Origin: Cryobacterium sp. PH31-L1
Lineage (GTDB): Bacteria > Actinomycetota > Actinomycetes > Actinomycetales > Microbacteriaceae
Direction of reading: 5' to 3'
DNA length: 64,000 nt
Assembly (NCBI RefSeq): GCF_030063145.1
Contig: NZ_JASISM010000005.1
Coordinates: forward strand, 124,001-188,000
The notes beneath the pieces are model-generated. The model was not told the DNA's origin. It did no database searches and worked only from the letters and a program-made list of their open reading frames with translations. The position numbers were made by a program, and so were the translations under genes. Within the stretch, counting starts at the first letter, position 1. Each line of letters opens with the position of its first letter. This document shows, in pieces, positions 48,995-58,086 of the stretch.

Positions 48995-49810
48995 ATGGAT
49001 CTCAGTACTGTGACACGTGTCATCGCCGCACACCAGCGCAGCGACCTCGACGTGCTCGGGCCGACCGTGGTGCCGCTGGCCGGCGGATCCGAACTGTTCG
49101 CCGACCCGCGCGCCGACCTCACGGGCCTGGTGGATTTGCAGGCCTTCGGCTGGACCGCGCTCACGATCACTGACCAGGGGCTCGAGATCGGTGCGACTTG
49201 CACCCTGGCCGAGCTCTCCCGGCTGCCACGGCAGGCGGGGTGGGCGGCGCATCCGCTGTTCTATCAGTGCTGCACAGCCCTGTTCGGCTCGTTCAAAGTG
49301 TGGAATGTCGCCACCGTCGGCGGCAACCTGGCCACCTCGCTGCCGGCCGGCCCCATGACCACCCTGGCCGTCGCGCTCGACTCCGACCTGCTGGTCTGGC
49401 GCGGCGACGGCAGCGACGACGTCGTGCCGGCCCGCGACTTCGTCACCGGCAATATGACCAACATGCTCGCGCCCGGTGATGTGCTGCGCTCGATTCACGT
49501 GCCGTTGGCGTCCCTGAACGCCCAGACGGCGTTTCGCAAGATCGCCCTGTCGCCGCTCGGGCGATCGGGCGCAGTGCTCGCCGGGCGGTTGGACGCTGAC
49601 GGATTGTTTGTACTGACCGTCACAGCCGCGACGCTGCGCCCGGTGCAGTTGCGCTACCCGGAGTTGCCTACCGCCGAGGTTCTCGCCGGCGATATTGCCG
49701 CGATCGACTGCTGGTTCACGGATGCCCACGGCGCCGCCGACTGGCGACGCGCGATGGGCGTGTTGCTGGGCGACGAGATCCGCGCTGAACTGGCTGGAGG
49801 TCAGTCATGA
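48995..49810 (+). CDS. molybdenum hydroxylase FAD-binding subunit
   Basis: A 271-residue CoxM/XdhB-type subunit that passes electrons to FAD. VVPLAGGSELFADPRADLTG and TVGGNLATSLPAGPMTTLAV are the two FAD-contact motifs. The ATG follows GGAGA by 6 nt. It overlaps the fused Fe-S/Mo gene by 4 nt and together they form a xanthine dehydrogenase-like enzyme by context (guanine deaminase and allantoinase nearby). A weak TTGACG/GATAGG promoter-like pair lies at 48857-48886. Confidence 0.85.
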   Translation: MDLSTVTRVIAAHQRSDLDVLGPTVVPLAGGSELFADPRADLTGLVDLQAFGWTALTITDQGLEIGATCTLAELSRLPRQAGWAAHPLFYQCCTALFGSFKVWNVATVGGNLATSLPAGPMTTLAVALDSDLLVWRGDGSDDVVPARDFVTGNMTNMLAPGDVLRSIHVPLASLNAQTAFRKIALSPLGRSGAVLAGRLDADGLFVLTVTAATLRPVQLRYPELPTAEVLAGDIAAIDCWFTDAHGAADWRRAMGVLLGDEIRAELAGGQS

Positions 49811-52809
49811 CCTTTGAAAAAGTGCGAGTGGACAGGACCAGTATCACCTTCGAGGTCAATGGCGCCGAGATCGAGGCGACGCCGAAACCCGGCCAGTGCC
49901 TGCGCACGCTGCTGCGCGAACACGAGCACTTTGAGGTGAAGAAAGGCTGTGACACCGGCGACTGCGGCGCCTGCACGGTGCAGGTCGACGGCACGCCCGT
50001 GCACTCCTGCATCTATCCGGCATTCCGGGCCGCCGACACGCAGATCACGACCGCGGCCGGCCTCGGCCAACCAGGCCACCTCGCCCCGGTGCAGCAGCGT
50101 TTCGTCGACGCCGCCGGCTTTCAGTGCGGTTTCTGCACGCCCGGCATGGTCGTCACCGCCGCGGCGATCGAAGCGGATGCCGGCACCAACCCTGCCGACC
50201 TGCCCCGCTTGCTGAAGGGCAACCTGTGTCGCTGCACGGGCTATCGGTCGATCCTCGACGCGATCACCGGCCAGCACACTCCAGTGGAGGGCTCATGCCA
50301 CGTTGCGCCGGAGCACGAGCAGGCCGAAGCGTCGAGCCTCGGACCGGTACGAACAACCGGCCGACCCGCGCCCCACTCGAATTCGGCTGGACTGGCCCCG
50401 ACCGGGCCGGTCCCAACTGGCGAGTCAGGGTTCCGCGCGTCCGGGCTGGTCGGCACCTCTCCCGGCGCCATCGCGGGCGAGCGCGTGGTCAGCGGGCTCG
50501 AACCGTACACCCTCGACGTCGCGATCCCCGGACTGCTGCACCTCGCGGTGCTGGGGAGTCCGCACGCGCACGCGCGCATCCGCTCTCTTGATTTGGCTAA
50601 GGCCGCCGCGCTGCCCGGCGTGCACCGCGTGCTCACCCACGCCGACTCCCCCGCGACCCTGTTCTCGACCGCGCGCCATGAGAGCCGGTTCGACGACCCC
50701 GACGACACCCTGGTCTTCGACGCGACCCTGCGCTTTCGCGGGCAGCGCGTCGCGGCGGTCGTGGCCGACTCGGTGGCCGTCGCCGAGGCCGCCTGCCGGC
50801 TGATCGAGGTGGAGTACGACTTGCTCGAGGCCGTGTTCGACCCGAAGCTGGCCACGGAGCCCGGCGCCCCGCTCGTGCACGGCGATAAGGACCCGGTCAT
50901 CTCGCGCCTGGCCGAGCCTGGCCGCAACCTCGTCGCCGAGCTGCACGGCGAATACGGCGACGTAGAGGCCGGCCTCGCCAAGGCGACCACGATCGTCTCC
51001 GGCAGCTGGCACACGCAGCGCATCTCGCACACACACCTGGAAACCCATGCCACGATCGGCTGGCTCGAACAGGGCCGGCTGAATCTGCGCACTAGCTCCC
51101 AGGTTCCGTTTTTGGTGCAGAAGGAGATCTGCCGCCTGTTCGACCTCGACCCGGCCGGGGTGCGCGTCTTCACCGCCCGGGTCGGTGGCGGCTTCGGCGG
51201 CAAGCAGGAGTTGCTCACCGAAGACTTGGTCACCCTCGCCGTGCTGAAAACCGGGCGACCGGTGCAGTACGAATTCACCCGCACCGACGAGCTCACCATC
51301 GCCCCGGTACGGCATCCCATGATGCTCGACGTCACCCTCGGGGCCACAGCCAACGGCCGCCTGACGGCCCTGAAACTCGGGGTACTCGCTGACACTGGCG
51401 CCTACGGCAACCACGCCCCCGGTGTGATGTTCCACGGCACGAGCGAGTCTGTCGCGCTGTACAACGTGCCCAACAAACGAGTGGATGCCCAGAGCGTCTA
51501 TACAAACAACCCTCCGTCGGGCGCCTTCCGCGGCTACGGCCTCGGCCAGATCATCTTCGCGATCGAGTGCGCGCTCGACGAACTCGCCCGCGAACTCCAC
51601 GTGGACCCATTCGAACTTCGCCGGCTGAATTCGGTGCAGCCCGGCGACCCGCTCGTGGTCACGCACGAGGAAGGACCCGACCTGATCTTCGGAAGCTACG
51701 GCCTCGACCAGTGCCTCGACCTGGCCGAAGCGGCGCTGGAGCGCGGCAATGGGACCGACGTTCCAGCTGGTCCCCAGTGGCGGGTCGGTACCGGCATGGC
51801 GTCGTCGATGATCGCGACGACGCCGCCGCGCGGCCACCGGTCGCAGGCCTCCGTTCAGCTGCTCCCCGGCGGCCGCTATCTGGTGCGGGTCGGCACGACC
51901 GAATTCGGCAACGGCACCACGACCGTGCACGGCCAGATCGCCGCGACAGCGCTGCACACAAGCGTCGACCGCATCGATTTGGTGCACTCCGACACAGACG
52001 CCGCCGGCTACGATTCCGGCGCGTTCGGCTCGGCCGGGGTGGTGGTGGCCGGCAAGGCCGTGCTCGCCGCGGCGAGCGCGCTGGCCGAAACGCTCGGTTC
52101 GGCCGCGGCGTCGTTCAGCGGGCAGAGCGACCCGACGTGGCTGCTCGAACGGGATGGCTTATACGCCAGCGAACCAGCCCCGTCGGCCGGGTCAGCTACT
52201 TCAATGCCCTCAAAACTTCCGGGCCAGGGGACGGACGGACTCCACCCGGTCGTGTCGCTCAACCCGGGCTCGATGGAGTCATTCGTCGCGCTCGACGAAC
52301 TGGCCGCCTGGGCCGCCACGAACGACGTCGACCTCACCGCCGTACGCCGTGAAGACGGCGCCGTGCGCTCCCTGGCCTTCAACGTGCACGCCTTTCGTGT
52401 GGCTGTGAACACCGATACGGGCGAGGTGCGCATTCTGCAGTCAATCCAGGCCGCCGACGCCGGCTTCGTCATGAATCCAGAGCAGTGCCGCGGGCAGATC
52501 GAGGGCGGCGTCGCGCAGGCGCTCGGCACCGCCCTGTTCGAAGAGGTCGTGCTCGACGGCGCCGGCGCCGTGACCACCAGGGTGCTGCGCAACTACCACG
52601 TTCCCCAACTGGTGGATCTGCCGGTCACCGAGGTTTACTTTGCGCAGAGTCACGACGTGCTCGGACCCTTCGGCGCCAAGTCGATGAGCGAATCGACCTA
52701 CAACCCGGTCGCACCGGCGCTGGCCAATGCGGTGCGTGACGCGATCGGCATCCGTCCCACCGAGTTGCCGATGTCGCGCGACCGCATCTGGCGGCTGCTG
52801 CACGGCTGA
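49807..52809 (+). CDS. fused 2Fe-2S and molybdopterin subunit of a xanthine dehydrogenase-like enzyme
   Basis: A 1000-residue fusion. Residues 1-165 carry two 2Fe-2S domains (KGCDTGDCGACTVQ, then CGFCTPGMV and NLCRCTGYRSI). A Pro/Gly-rich linker (about 165-225) leads into the Mo-cofactor domain with GGGFGGKQE and SGAFRGYGLGQ. The gene type recalls E. coli XdhD, where the FAD subunit is separate. In the usual GE-P catalytic region this protein has AKSMSESTYNPVAPALANAV, so the Glu is kept but its context is altered. The substrate is inferred as hypoxanthine/xanthine from the surrounding urate-pathway genes. Confidence 0.88.
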   Translation: MTFEKVRVDRTSITFEVNGAEIEATPKPGQCLRTLLREHEHFEVKKGCDTGDCGACTVQVDGTPVHSCIYPAFRAADTQITTAAGLGQPGHLAPVQQRFVDAAGFQCGFCTPGMVVTAAAIEADAGTNPADLPRLLKGNLCRCTGYRSILDAITGQHTPVEGSCHVAPEHEQAEASSLGPVRTTGRPAPHSNSAGLAPTGPVPTGESGFRASGLVGTSPGAIAGERVVSGLEPYTLDVAIPGLLHLAVLGSPHAHARIRSLDLAKAAALPGVHRVLTHADSPATLFSTARHESRFDDPDDTLVFDATLRFRGQRVAAVVADSVAVAEAACRLIEVEYDLLEAVFDPKLATEPGAPLVHGDKDPVISRLAEPGRNLVAELHGEYGDVEAGLAKATTIVSGSWHTQRISHTHLETHATIGWLEQGRLNLRTSSQVPFLVQKEICRLFDLDPAGVRVFTARVGGGFGGKQELLTEDLVTLAVLKTGRPVQYEFTRTDELTIAPVRHPMMLDVTLGATANGRLTALKLGVLADTGAYGNHAPGVMFHGTSESVALYNVPNKRVDAQSVYTNNPPSGAFRGYGLGQIIFAIECALDELARELHVDPFELRRLNSVQPGDPLVVTHEEGPDLIFGSYGLDQCLDLAEAALERGNGTDVPAGPQWRVGTGMASSMIATTPPRGHRSQASVQLLPGGRYLVRVGTTEFGNGTTTVHGQIAATALHTSVDRIDLVHSDTDAAGYDSGAFGSAGVVVAGKAVLAAASALAETLGSAAASFSGQSDPTWLLERDGLYASEPAPSAGSATSMPSKLPGQGTDGLHPVVSLNPGSMESFVALDELAAWAATNDVDLTAVRREDGAVRSLAFNVHAFRVAVNTDTGEVRILQSIQAADAGFVMNPEQCRGQIEGGVAQALGTALFEEVVLDGAGAVTTRVLRNYHVPQLVDLPVTEVYFAQSHDVLGPFGAKSMSESTYNPVAPALANAVRDAIGIRPTELPMSRDRIWRLLHG

Positions 52810-52833
52810 GCGGTCCCGAAAAATCCGCTCCCC

Positions 52834-52935
52834 GGGGTTGGATCGCGTCGGAACAGGGCATCCAACCCCGCTCGAACATTGAGGTGTTTCGGGACATTGC
52901 GCGAAAAGCGTGCGCAACGCCCCGAAACACCTCAA
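52834..52935. repeat. two tandem inverted repeats downstream of the Mo hydroxylase
   Basis: First: GGGGTTGGAT (52834-52843) pairs with ATCCAACCCC (52860-52869). Second: TTGAGGTGTTTCGGG (52879-52893) pairs with its exact complement at 52921-52935, with an inner TTGCGC/GCGCAA stem (52897-52902 and 52912-52917). These could terminate transcription. The length and nesting are unusual for a simple terminator. Confidence 0.65.
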
Positions 52936-53227
52936 ACTCGCAACTCCACGAATACCCCGCACCGCTGCTCAACTTCTGAGACCTGAGCGACGGGGCGGGG
53001 TCGAGTTTTCCGCGGGAATGCGAGTTTTGAGCGAGGAGCGGATGACCCGTCCCCGACGCGGGCCGCCTCGAAACCACGCCCGCCCCGAACGCCCGAGCCG
53101 TGAGATATTTCGGCCGGATCACGGGGCATGTCGGGCACGTTTCCAAACCTCCAAATGGGCTGAATCCGATTTCAGTAGGGTGAAAACAGGCACAGCAGCC
53201 GCCGGTAGTCACACCCGAAAGGACCGC
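52936..53227. other. intergenic region before allantoinase
   Basis: Together with the inverted repeats upstream this makes a 418-bp gap. ACTCGCA near 52936 and TGCGAGTTTT near 53020 form a further, imperfect, long-range repeat. TTTCA-N6-TGAAA (53170-53185) lies 42 bases before the allB ATG and is a candidate regulator site, since TGAAA half-sites also occur upstream of pucG. No convincing gene is present. Confidence 0.4.
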
Positions 53228-54643
53228 ATGACCTACCCCGATCTCGTCATCCGCTCCGAACGGGTACTGACCGCGCAGGGCTTCATTCCGGCCGCCGTCT
53301 GCGTCACGAACGGGGTCATCACCGCGATCCTCCCGATCGATGCGGTCATCGAAGGCCCGCCACGAGCGGATGCCGCCACCCCCGACCAAGCGCCGACCGC
53401 CATCACCCTCCGTGAGGAGCGCCTCGCCCCCGACGCGGTGCTCATTCCCGGCCTCGTCGACACGCACGTGCACGTCAATGAACCCGGCCGCACCGAGTGG
53501 GAGGGCTTCGCGAGCGCGACCCTCGCCGCCGCGGCCGGCGGGGTCACCACGATCATCGATATGCCGCTCAACAGCATTCCGCCGACCGTGTCGGTGACCG
53601 CGCTGGAACGTAAGCGCCAGGCGGCGGGGGCGAAGGCATCCGTTCATGTGGGGTTTTGGGGCGGGGCGATTCCGGCCAACCTCGGCAAGCTGCACGAGCT
53701 GAGCGATGCCGGAGTGTTCGGGTTCAAGGTGTTTCTGTCGCCCAGTGGGGTCGACGAGTTTCCGAACCTGTCGCTGACCGAGCTGGAGGCCGCCGCCGTC
53801 GAGATCGCCGTGTTCGGCGGGCAGCTGCTCGTGCACGCTGAGGATCCGCAGGTGCTCGACGGCTCGGTGAACGGCGGCGGTGACGGCTACCGCGACTTCG
53901 TGGCCAGCCGGCCGCCCGAGGCCGAGACGACGGCAATCGAGCAGGTCATCGAGGTAGTGCGGCGAACCGGCGTGCGCGCCCACATTCTGCACCTGTCCTC
54001 GGGGAAATCGCTGCCACTGCTGCGCGCGGCCAAGGGGGCCGGCCTGCCGATCACCGCCGAAACCTGCCCGCACTACCTGTACTTCTCGGCCGAGTGCATC
54101 CCTGACGGGGCCACGAGCTACAAGTGCTGCCCGCCCATACGCGACGAGGCCAACCGGGCGCTCCTCTGGGCCGGACTCGGCGACGGTACGATCGACTTCA
54201 TCGCCTCTGATCATTCACCGGCCACCCGGGAACTCAAACTGGGCCACGGCGGCGACTTCGGCCTCGCCTGGGGTGGAATCTCCGGCCTGCAACTCAGCCT
54301 CGCCGCGGTGTGGTCGGCCGGCCGCGCCCGCGGCGTCGGCCTGGAGCAAGTCGTCGAGTGGATGAGCACGGTCCCGGCCCGCTTCCTCGGCCTCGCCGGT
54401 CGCGACGGCCTGGCCGGCAAGGGTGCCATCGCAGTCGGAGCGGATGCCGACCTCGTCGCGTTCGCCCCGGCCGAAGATTTCCTCGTCGACGCCGAATCCC
54501 TTCGGCACAAGAACAAGGTCAGCGCGTTCGACGGCGCCCTTCTGGTCGGCCGGGTGCGCACGACCTGGCTTGCCGGCCGCGAGGTGTTCTCGGTGCACGA
54601 CGATGTCGCCGGGCGGCCGACCGGAGCGTTGCTCGCACGGTGA
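53228..54643 (+). CDS. allB: allantoinase
   Basis: A 471-residue amidohydrolase that opens allantoin to allantoate. Metal ligands are in VDTHVHVNEPGR (HxH), the carboxylated Lys is in GFKVFLSPSG, further His are in LLVHAEDP and AHILHLSSGK, and the Asp is in IASDHSPAT. The ATG follows AAAGGA by a short spacer; the frame stays open upstream but has no family similarity. It is the third gene of the plus-strand purine set. Confidence 0.92.
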   Translation: MTYPDLVIRSERVLTAQGFIPAAVCVTNGVITAILPIDAVIEGPPRADAATPDQAPTAITLREERLAPDAVLIPGLVDTHVHVNEPGRTEWEGFASATLAAAAGGVTTIIDMPLNSIPPTVSVTALERKRQAAGAKASVHVGFWGGAIPANLGKLHELSDAGVFGFKVFLSPSGVDEFPNLSLTELEAAAVEIAVFGGQLLVHAEDPQVLDGSVNGGGDGYRDFVASRPPEAETTAIEQVIEVVRRTGVRAHILHLSSGKSLPLLRAAKGAGLPITAETCPHYLYFSAECIPDGATSYKCCPPIRDEANRALLWAGLGDGTIDFIASDHSPATRELKLGHGGDFGLAWGGISGLQLSLAAVWSAGRARGVGLEQVVEWMSTVPARFLGLAGRDGLAGKGAIAVGADADLVAFAPAEDFLVDAESLRHKNKVSAFDGALLVGRVRTTWLAGREVFSVHDDVAGRPTGALLAR

Positions 54644-54687
54644 TTGCGGCATCCGTTCTTCTCGAAACAACCAGCAGGGAGCACCAG

Positions 54688-55593
54688 ATGTCGATCGTTC
54701 TCGGATCCAACCGGTATGGCAAGGCGGAAAACCGCATCGTGCGCATCTACCGGGACACGCCGCGGCATGAGATCCACGATGTGAGCGTCTCGACAGCGCT
54801 GCACGGCGATTTCGCGGCGGCGCACCTCGTGGGTGACCAGCTGCACGTGCTGCCGACCGACACGCAAAAGCAGACCGCATAGTCGTTCGCGAAGGAGAAG
54901 GGGCTGCTGTCGATCGAGAGCTACGGCATCGACCTCGCCACGCACTTCGTAGACCACATCGAACCCGTCGCGGGGGCGCGCATCGAGATCGAGGAGTTCG
55001 CGTGGGAACGCGTGGTCGTCGACGGTACCGAGCACAACCACACCTGGGTGCGGCGCGGCCAGGAAATACGCACCGCGGCGATTTCGGTCGAGGGGACCGG
55101 GCCGGCGCAGCAGGTGTGGGTGGTCGGCGGGCTGAAGGACCTGGTGATTCTCAAGTCGACCGGGTCGGAGTTCGCCGGATTCATGCAGGATCCGTACACG
55201 CTGCTGCAACCGACCAACGACCGGGTGATGGCGACGTCTTTGACGGCCGGCTGGCGGTTCATGACCACCGACGTGGACTGGGAGGCGACCTATGCCGGCA
55301 TCAAGCAGATTCTGATGACCCAGTTTGCGCTCGTACACTCGCTCGCGCTGCAGCAGACGCTGTACCGCATGGGCGAGGCCGTACTCGAGGCGTATCCGTT
55401 CATCGCCGAGATTCGGCTGTCGGCGCCGAACAAGCATCACTTTCTGTACGACCTGTCGCCGTTCAACGTGGCGAACGACGACGAGGTGTACCACGCGGCC
55501 GACCGGCCCTACGGACTCATTCAGGCAACCATCACCCACGACGACGCGCCTGACGCTGGTCCCGCCTGGGACTCGTACACCGGGCTGATTTAG
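54688..55593 (+). pseudogene. uox: urate oxidase interrupted by one in-frame TAG
   Basis: The frame encodes a 301-residue uricase if codon 65 is read through. The start matches the family (SNRYGKAENRIVRIYRDTP with the catalytic Lys, LPTDTQK with the catalytic Thr), and after the stop it continues without frameshift (SFAKEKGLLSIESYGIDLA, GLKDLVILKSTGSEF, APNKHHFLYDL with the catalytic His). The TAG (54880-54882) replaces what is normally Tyr in this position, one base from TAC or TAT. All other key residues are intact, so the lesion is recent, a sequencing error, or suppressed. Loss would stop growth on urate and stall the pathway before allantoin. Confidence 0.85.
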
Positions 55594-55682
55594 GTACTGT
55601 GCCGTACAGCACTGCGGAGATCCCCGGCCGAACCGGGCCGCCCAGCCGATTTCACAGCGTAGAGACGGTAATCTCCGCTGTT

Positions 55683-57095
55683 GTGCACAGAACCAGTTCT
55701 CCCGAAGTCTTTCGCGGTCACATCTTTCACATTTCCGGCGCTCCTAGCGTCGATCAGGCCCGAGAACACCTCGTGTCGGTGCCCGACGGCGCCCTGGTCA
55801 CCGGCCGCGACGGCACGATCGCCTGGGTCGGCCCATTCGCCGAGCTGCCAGCCCCCTTCGCCGCGCTGCCGGTGACCCGAACCGGGTTCATCATTCCGGG
55901 GTTCGTCGACACCCATATTCATTTTCCACAGACCTACACGACGGATGCCTACGGCGGCGGCCAGCTGCTGGAATGGCTCGACGAGTGCGTTTTTCCGTCC
56001 GAAGCCCGGCTGGAGGACCCGGGATTTGCGCGACAGGTGGCGCGCGATTTCACCAGAAGGCGGGCATCCGTCGGCACGACCAGCGCCCTCGTGTTCGGGT
56101 CGGCGTTTGCGCCGGCGCAGGACGCGCTCTTTGAAGAAACCCAGGCGGCCGGCCTGCGGCTGGTCAGCGGGCGCGGCATCCAAACGGTGGGCACCGACTC
56201 GGCCGTCGCGCTCCTGACCAGCGAGGAGCGGGCTCTCGACCTCACCGCCGCCGAGATCGACCGCTGGCACGCCGTCGACACCGGTACGGCCCACACCGCG
56301 CTGCTGCAGGTGGCGATCGTGCCGCGATTCAGCCTCTCGGTGACGCCGATGACCTTGGCCGGGCTCGGCGAACTCTACGACTCGGTGCGCGGGCGCGGCG
56401 TGTACTTTCACAGCCACCTCAACGAGAACGACCGGCCCGGAACCGGCGAGATCGCCGCCGTGCGATCGGTGTACGGCACGAAGACCTACCTCGACACCTA
56501 CGACGGATGCTTCCTGCCGGGCTCGGCCCGCGGCGGCGCTTCGCTGCTCGGGCGGCGCAGCATTCTGGCCCACGCCGTGCACTGTCAGGACACGGAGCTG
56601 GCCCGCCTGGCCGACACCGGCACGTCGATCGCACACTGCCCGACCTCGCAGGGGTTCCTCGGCTCTGGCACCATGCCGTGGCGCCGCACAACCGGTTTCG
56701 GCGTGAACGTCGCGATCGGAACGGATGTTGGCGGCGGCGACGAATGGCTCGTCACGCGGGTGCTCAACGACTGCTACAAGGCGCATTTGTCGGAGCCTGG
56801 CGAGGCCGGCGTGGCGATCGACCCGGCCGCGCTGCTGTTCACCGGAACCCTCGCCGGCGCGCGAGCCCTCGACATGGAGGAGCGCTTCGGCAACTTCGAC
56901 CTCGGCAAGGACGCGGACTTTCTGCTCATTGACCCCGATCGCTGGGAGCCGCTCGCGCTCGTGCTCGCCAACGCCGTGCGCGCCGACGACGCCGCGCTGG
57001 CCGCCGAGCAGACCCTGTTCGCGCTGCTGCTCGCTCTACGGGAGCCCGCGATCACCGGGGTGTACGTGCGCGGTCGCCGGGTGAGCGTGGAGTAG
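55683..57095 (+). CDS. guaD: guanine deaminase
   Basis: A 470-residue amidohydrolase that turns guanine to xanthine. Metal ligands are in FVDTHIHFPQT, FHSHLNEN, ILAHAVHC and AIGTDVGGGDE. I choose the GTG (MHRTSSPEVF) because family similarity begins at VFRGHIFHI; a GTG at 55599 in the same frame adds 28 residues. It feeds xanthine to the Mo hydroxylase encoded upstream. Confidence 0.88.
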   Translation: MHRTSSPEVFRGHIFHISGAPSVDQAREHLVSVPDGALVTGRDGTIAWVGPFAELPAPFAALPVTRTGFIIPGFVDTHIHFPQTYTTDAYGGGQLLEWLDECVFPSEARLEDPGFARQVARDFTRRRASVGTTSALVFGSAFAPAQDALFEETQAAGLRLVSGRGIQTVGTDSAVALLTSEERALDLTAAEIDRWHAVDTGTAHTALLQVAIVPRFSLSVTPMTLAGLGELYDSVRGRGVYFHSHLNENDRPGTGEIAAVRSVYGTKTYLDTYDGCFLPGSARGGASLLGRRSILAHAVHCQDTELARLADTGTSIAHCPTSQGFLGSGTMPWRRTTGFGVNVAIGTDVGGGDEWLVTRVLNDCYKAHLSEPGEAGVAIDPAALLFTGTLAGARALDMEERFGNFDLGKDADFLLIDPDRWEPLALVLANAVRADDAALAAEQTLFALLLALREPAITGVYVRGRRVSVE

Positions 57096-57120
57096 TCGCG
57101 GCGGCGCGCATCCGTTCGCC

Positions 57121-57193
57121 GAGCCGGCCGGCCCGCCGCGCGGGAGGTGCGCCAATTCGCGGGTGGCGAAAGGCCTGGCGTCGAGGCCGGCTC
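57121..57193. terminator. possible convergent terminator between guaD and uraH
   Basis: GAGCCGGCC (57121-57129) and GGCCGGCTC (57185-57193) can pair over a long loop. Inside it CCCGC/GCGGG (57132-57144) forms a short GC stem. No U-run, so the call is weak. Confidence 0.3.
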
Positions 57194-57584
57194 AGCTGCC
57201 TCGGTAGGTCGAGTAGGCGAACGGCGAGAGCAGCAGGGGTACGTGATAGTGCTCCGCCGCGTCGGCGAGGTCGAACGTGATCATCACCTCCGGGTAGAAG
57301 GTGTCGCGCCCGGCCTGCGCGAACCAGGCGCCGGTATTGAAGCTGATGCGGTACCGGCCGGCCGGCAGCGCGGCCGGGCCGAGCGCGGCGAGGCGACCGT
57401 CGGCATCCGTTTCGCCGGTCGCGACCACCCCCCACGCGATGCCGACGCGCTGCTCCAGCGCGACCGCCACACCCGCAGCGGGCCGGCCGGTGACGGAATC
57501 GAGCACGTGAGTCGTGACGTGGCTGGGTACCGTGAGGTCACCGAGTTCCAGTCCGGGCGCCCGCTCGGTGCCGTCCGCGCTCAT
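57192..57584 (-). CDS. uraH: 5-hydroxyisourate hydrolase
   Basis: A 130-residue transthyretin-related protein that hydrolyses 5-hydroxyisourate, the product of urate oxidase. The N-terminal SHVTTHVLDSVTGRPA and C-terminal LLLSPFAYSTYRGS motifs carry the catalytic His, Arg and Ser residues of the family. It overlaps uraD by 4 nt. Its retention argues the urate pathway was active until recently. Confidence 0.93.
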   Translation of the reverse strand: MSADGTERAPGLELGDLTVPSHVTTHVLDSVTGRPAAGVAVALEQRVGIAWGVVATGETDADGRLAALGPAALPAGRYRISFNTGAWFAQAGRDTFYPEVMITFDLADAAEHYHVPLLLSPFAYSTYRGS

Positions 57585-58072
57585 ACCGCGCCAGCCTCGA
57601 GGAGGGCGGCAAGGCGCAACAGGGCAATGTCGCGCAGCTCGTCGGCAACGATCTCCGCCTCAAGGTCGCCCGGCAGCAGTATGCGCCGGTTCAGCTCGGC
57701 GAGGATCTCGGCGCGAGTGCGCCCGGCCGCCCGAATCAGAAACACCCGGCCAAAACGGGCCTCATAGTCACGATTGCCAGCCGCGAGCAGGGCAGCCAGC
57801 TCGGTATCGTACGCGTCGGCCGAGGCCTGTTCCCGGCGGGAGAATTGCTGCTCGGCCCCGGTTCCGGTCGGCGCCTGACCGATGCGCGGATGCCCCGCAA
57901 GGGCTTCATCCACCTCCGCGCGTGCCAGCGGGGTCGCGGCCCGCCGAGCGGCGTCGACCAGCGCACTGGCGTCGACGTAGGGGGCGCCGGCCGCGACCTC
58001 GTCGGCCCACCGTTCGACGGCCAGGCAGGTGTGCAGGCGGTCGCGCAGCGCCGAGACCGAGAGAGTCAACAT
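57581..58072 (-). CDS. uraD: OHCU decarboxylase
   Basis: A 163-residue 2-oxo-4-hydroxy-4-carboxy-5-ureidoimidazoline decarboxylase giving (S)-allantoin. The catalytic GHPRIGQ motif, the SRREQASADAYDTE helix and a C-terminal DELRDIALLRLAALL segment are present. The ATG giving MLTLSV is chosen over one 7 codons upstream. It follows the RpiR gene on the same strand after 14 nt. Confidence 0.92.
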   Translation of the reverse strand: MLTLSVSALRDRLHTCLAVERWADEVAAGAPYVDASALVDAARRAATPLARAEVDEALAGHPRIGQAPTGTGAEQQFSRREQASADAYDTELAALLAAGNRDYEARFGRVFLIRAAGRTRAEILAELNRRILLPGDLEAEIVADELRDIALLRLAALLEAGAV

Positions 58073-58086
58073 GGTGCCCAATCTAC

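Noticed and set aside
50425-51987. 520-codon minus-strand frame opposite the molybdenum hydroxylase
   Set aside because: Antisense shadow of a strongly conserved coding region; no recognisable domain.
54688-55593. Two separate genes instead of one broken urate oxidase
   Set aside because: Both parts are in the same frame, together they align as one uricase of normal length, and there is no ribosome site or start near codon 66.
52625-56786. Long minus-strand frames opposite allB, uox and guaD
   Set aside because: The plus strand carries catalytic motifs throughout; the minus frames are Arg/Gly-rich without motifs.
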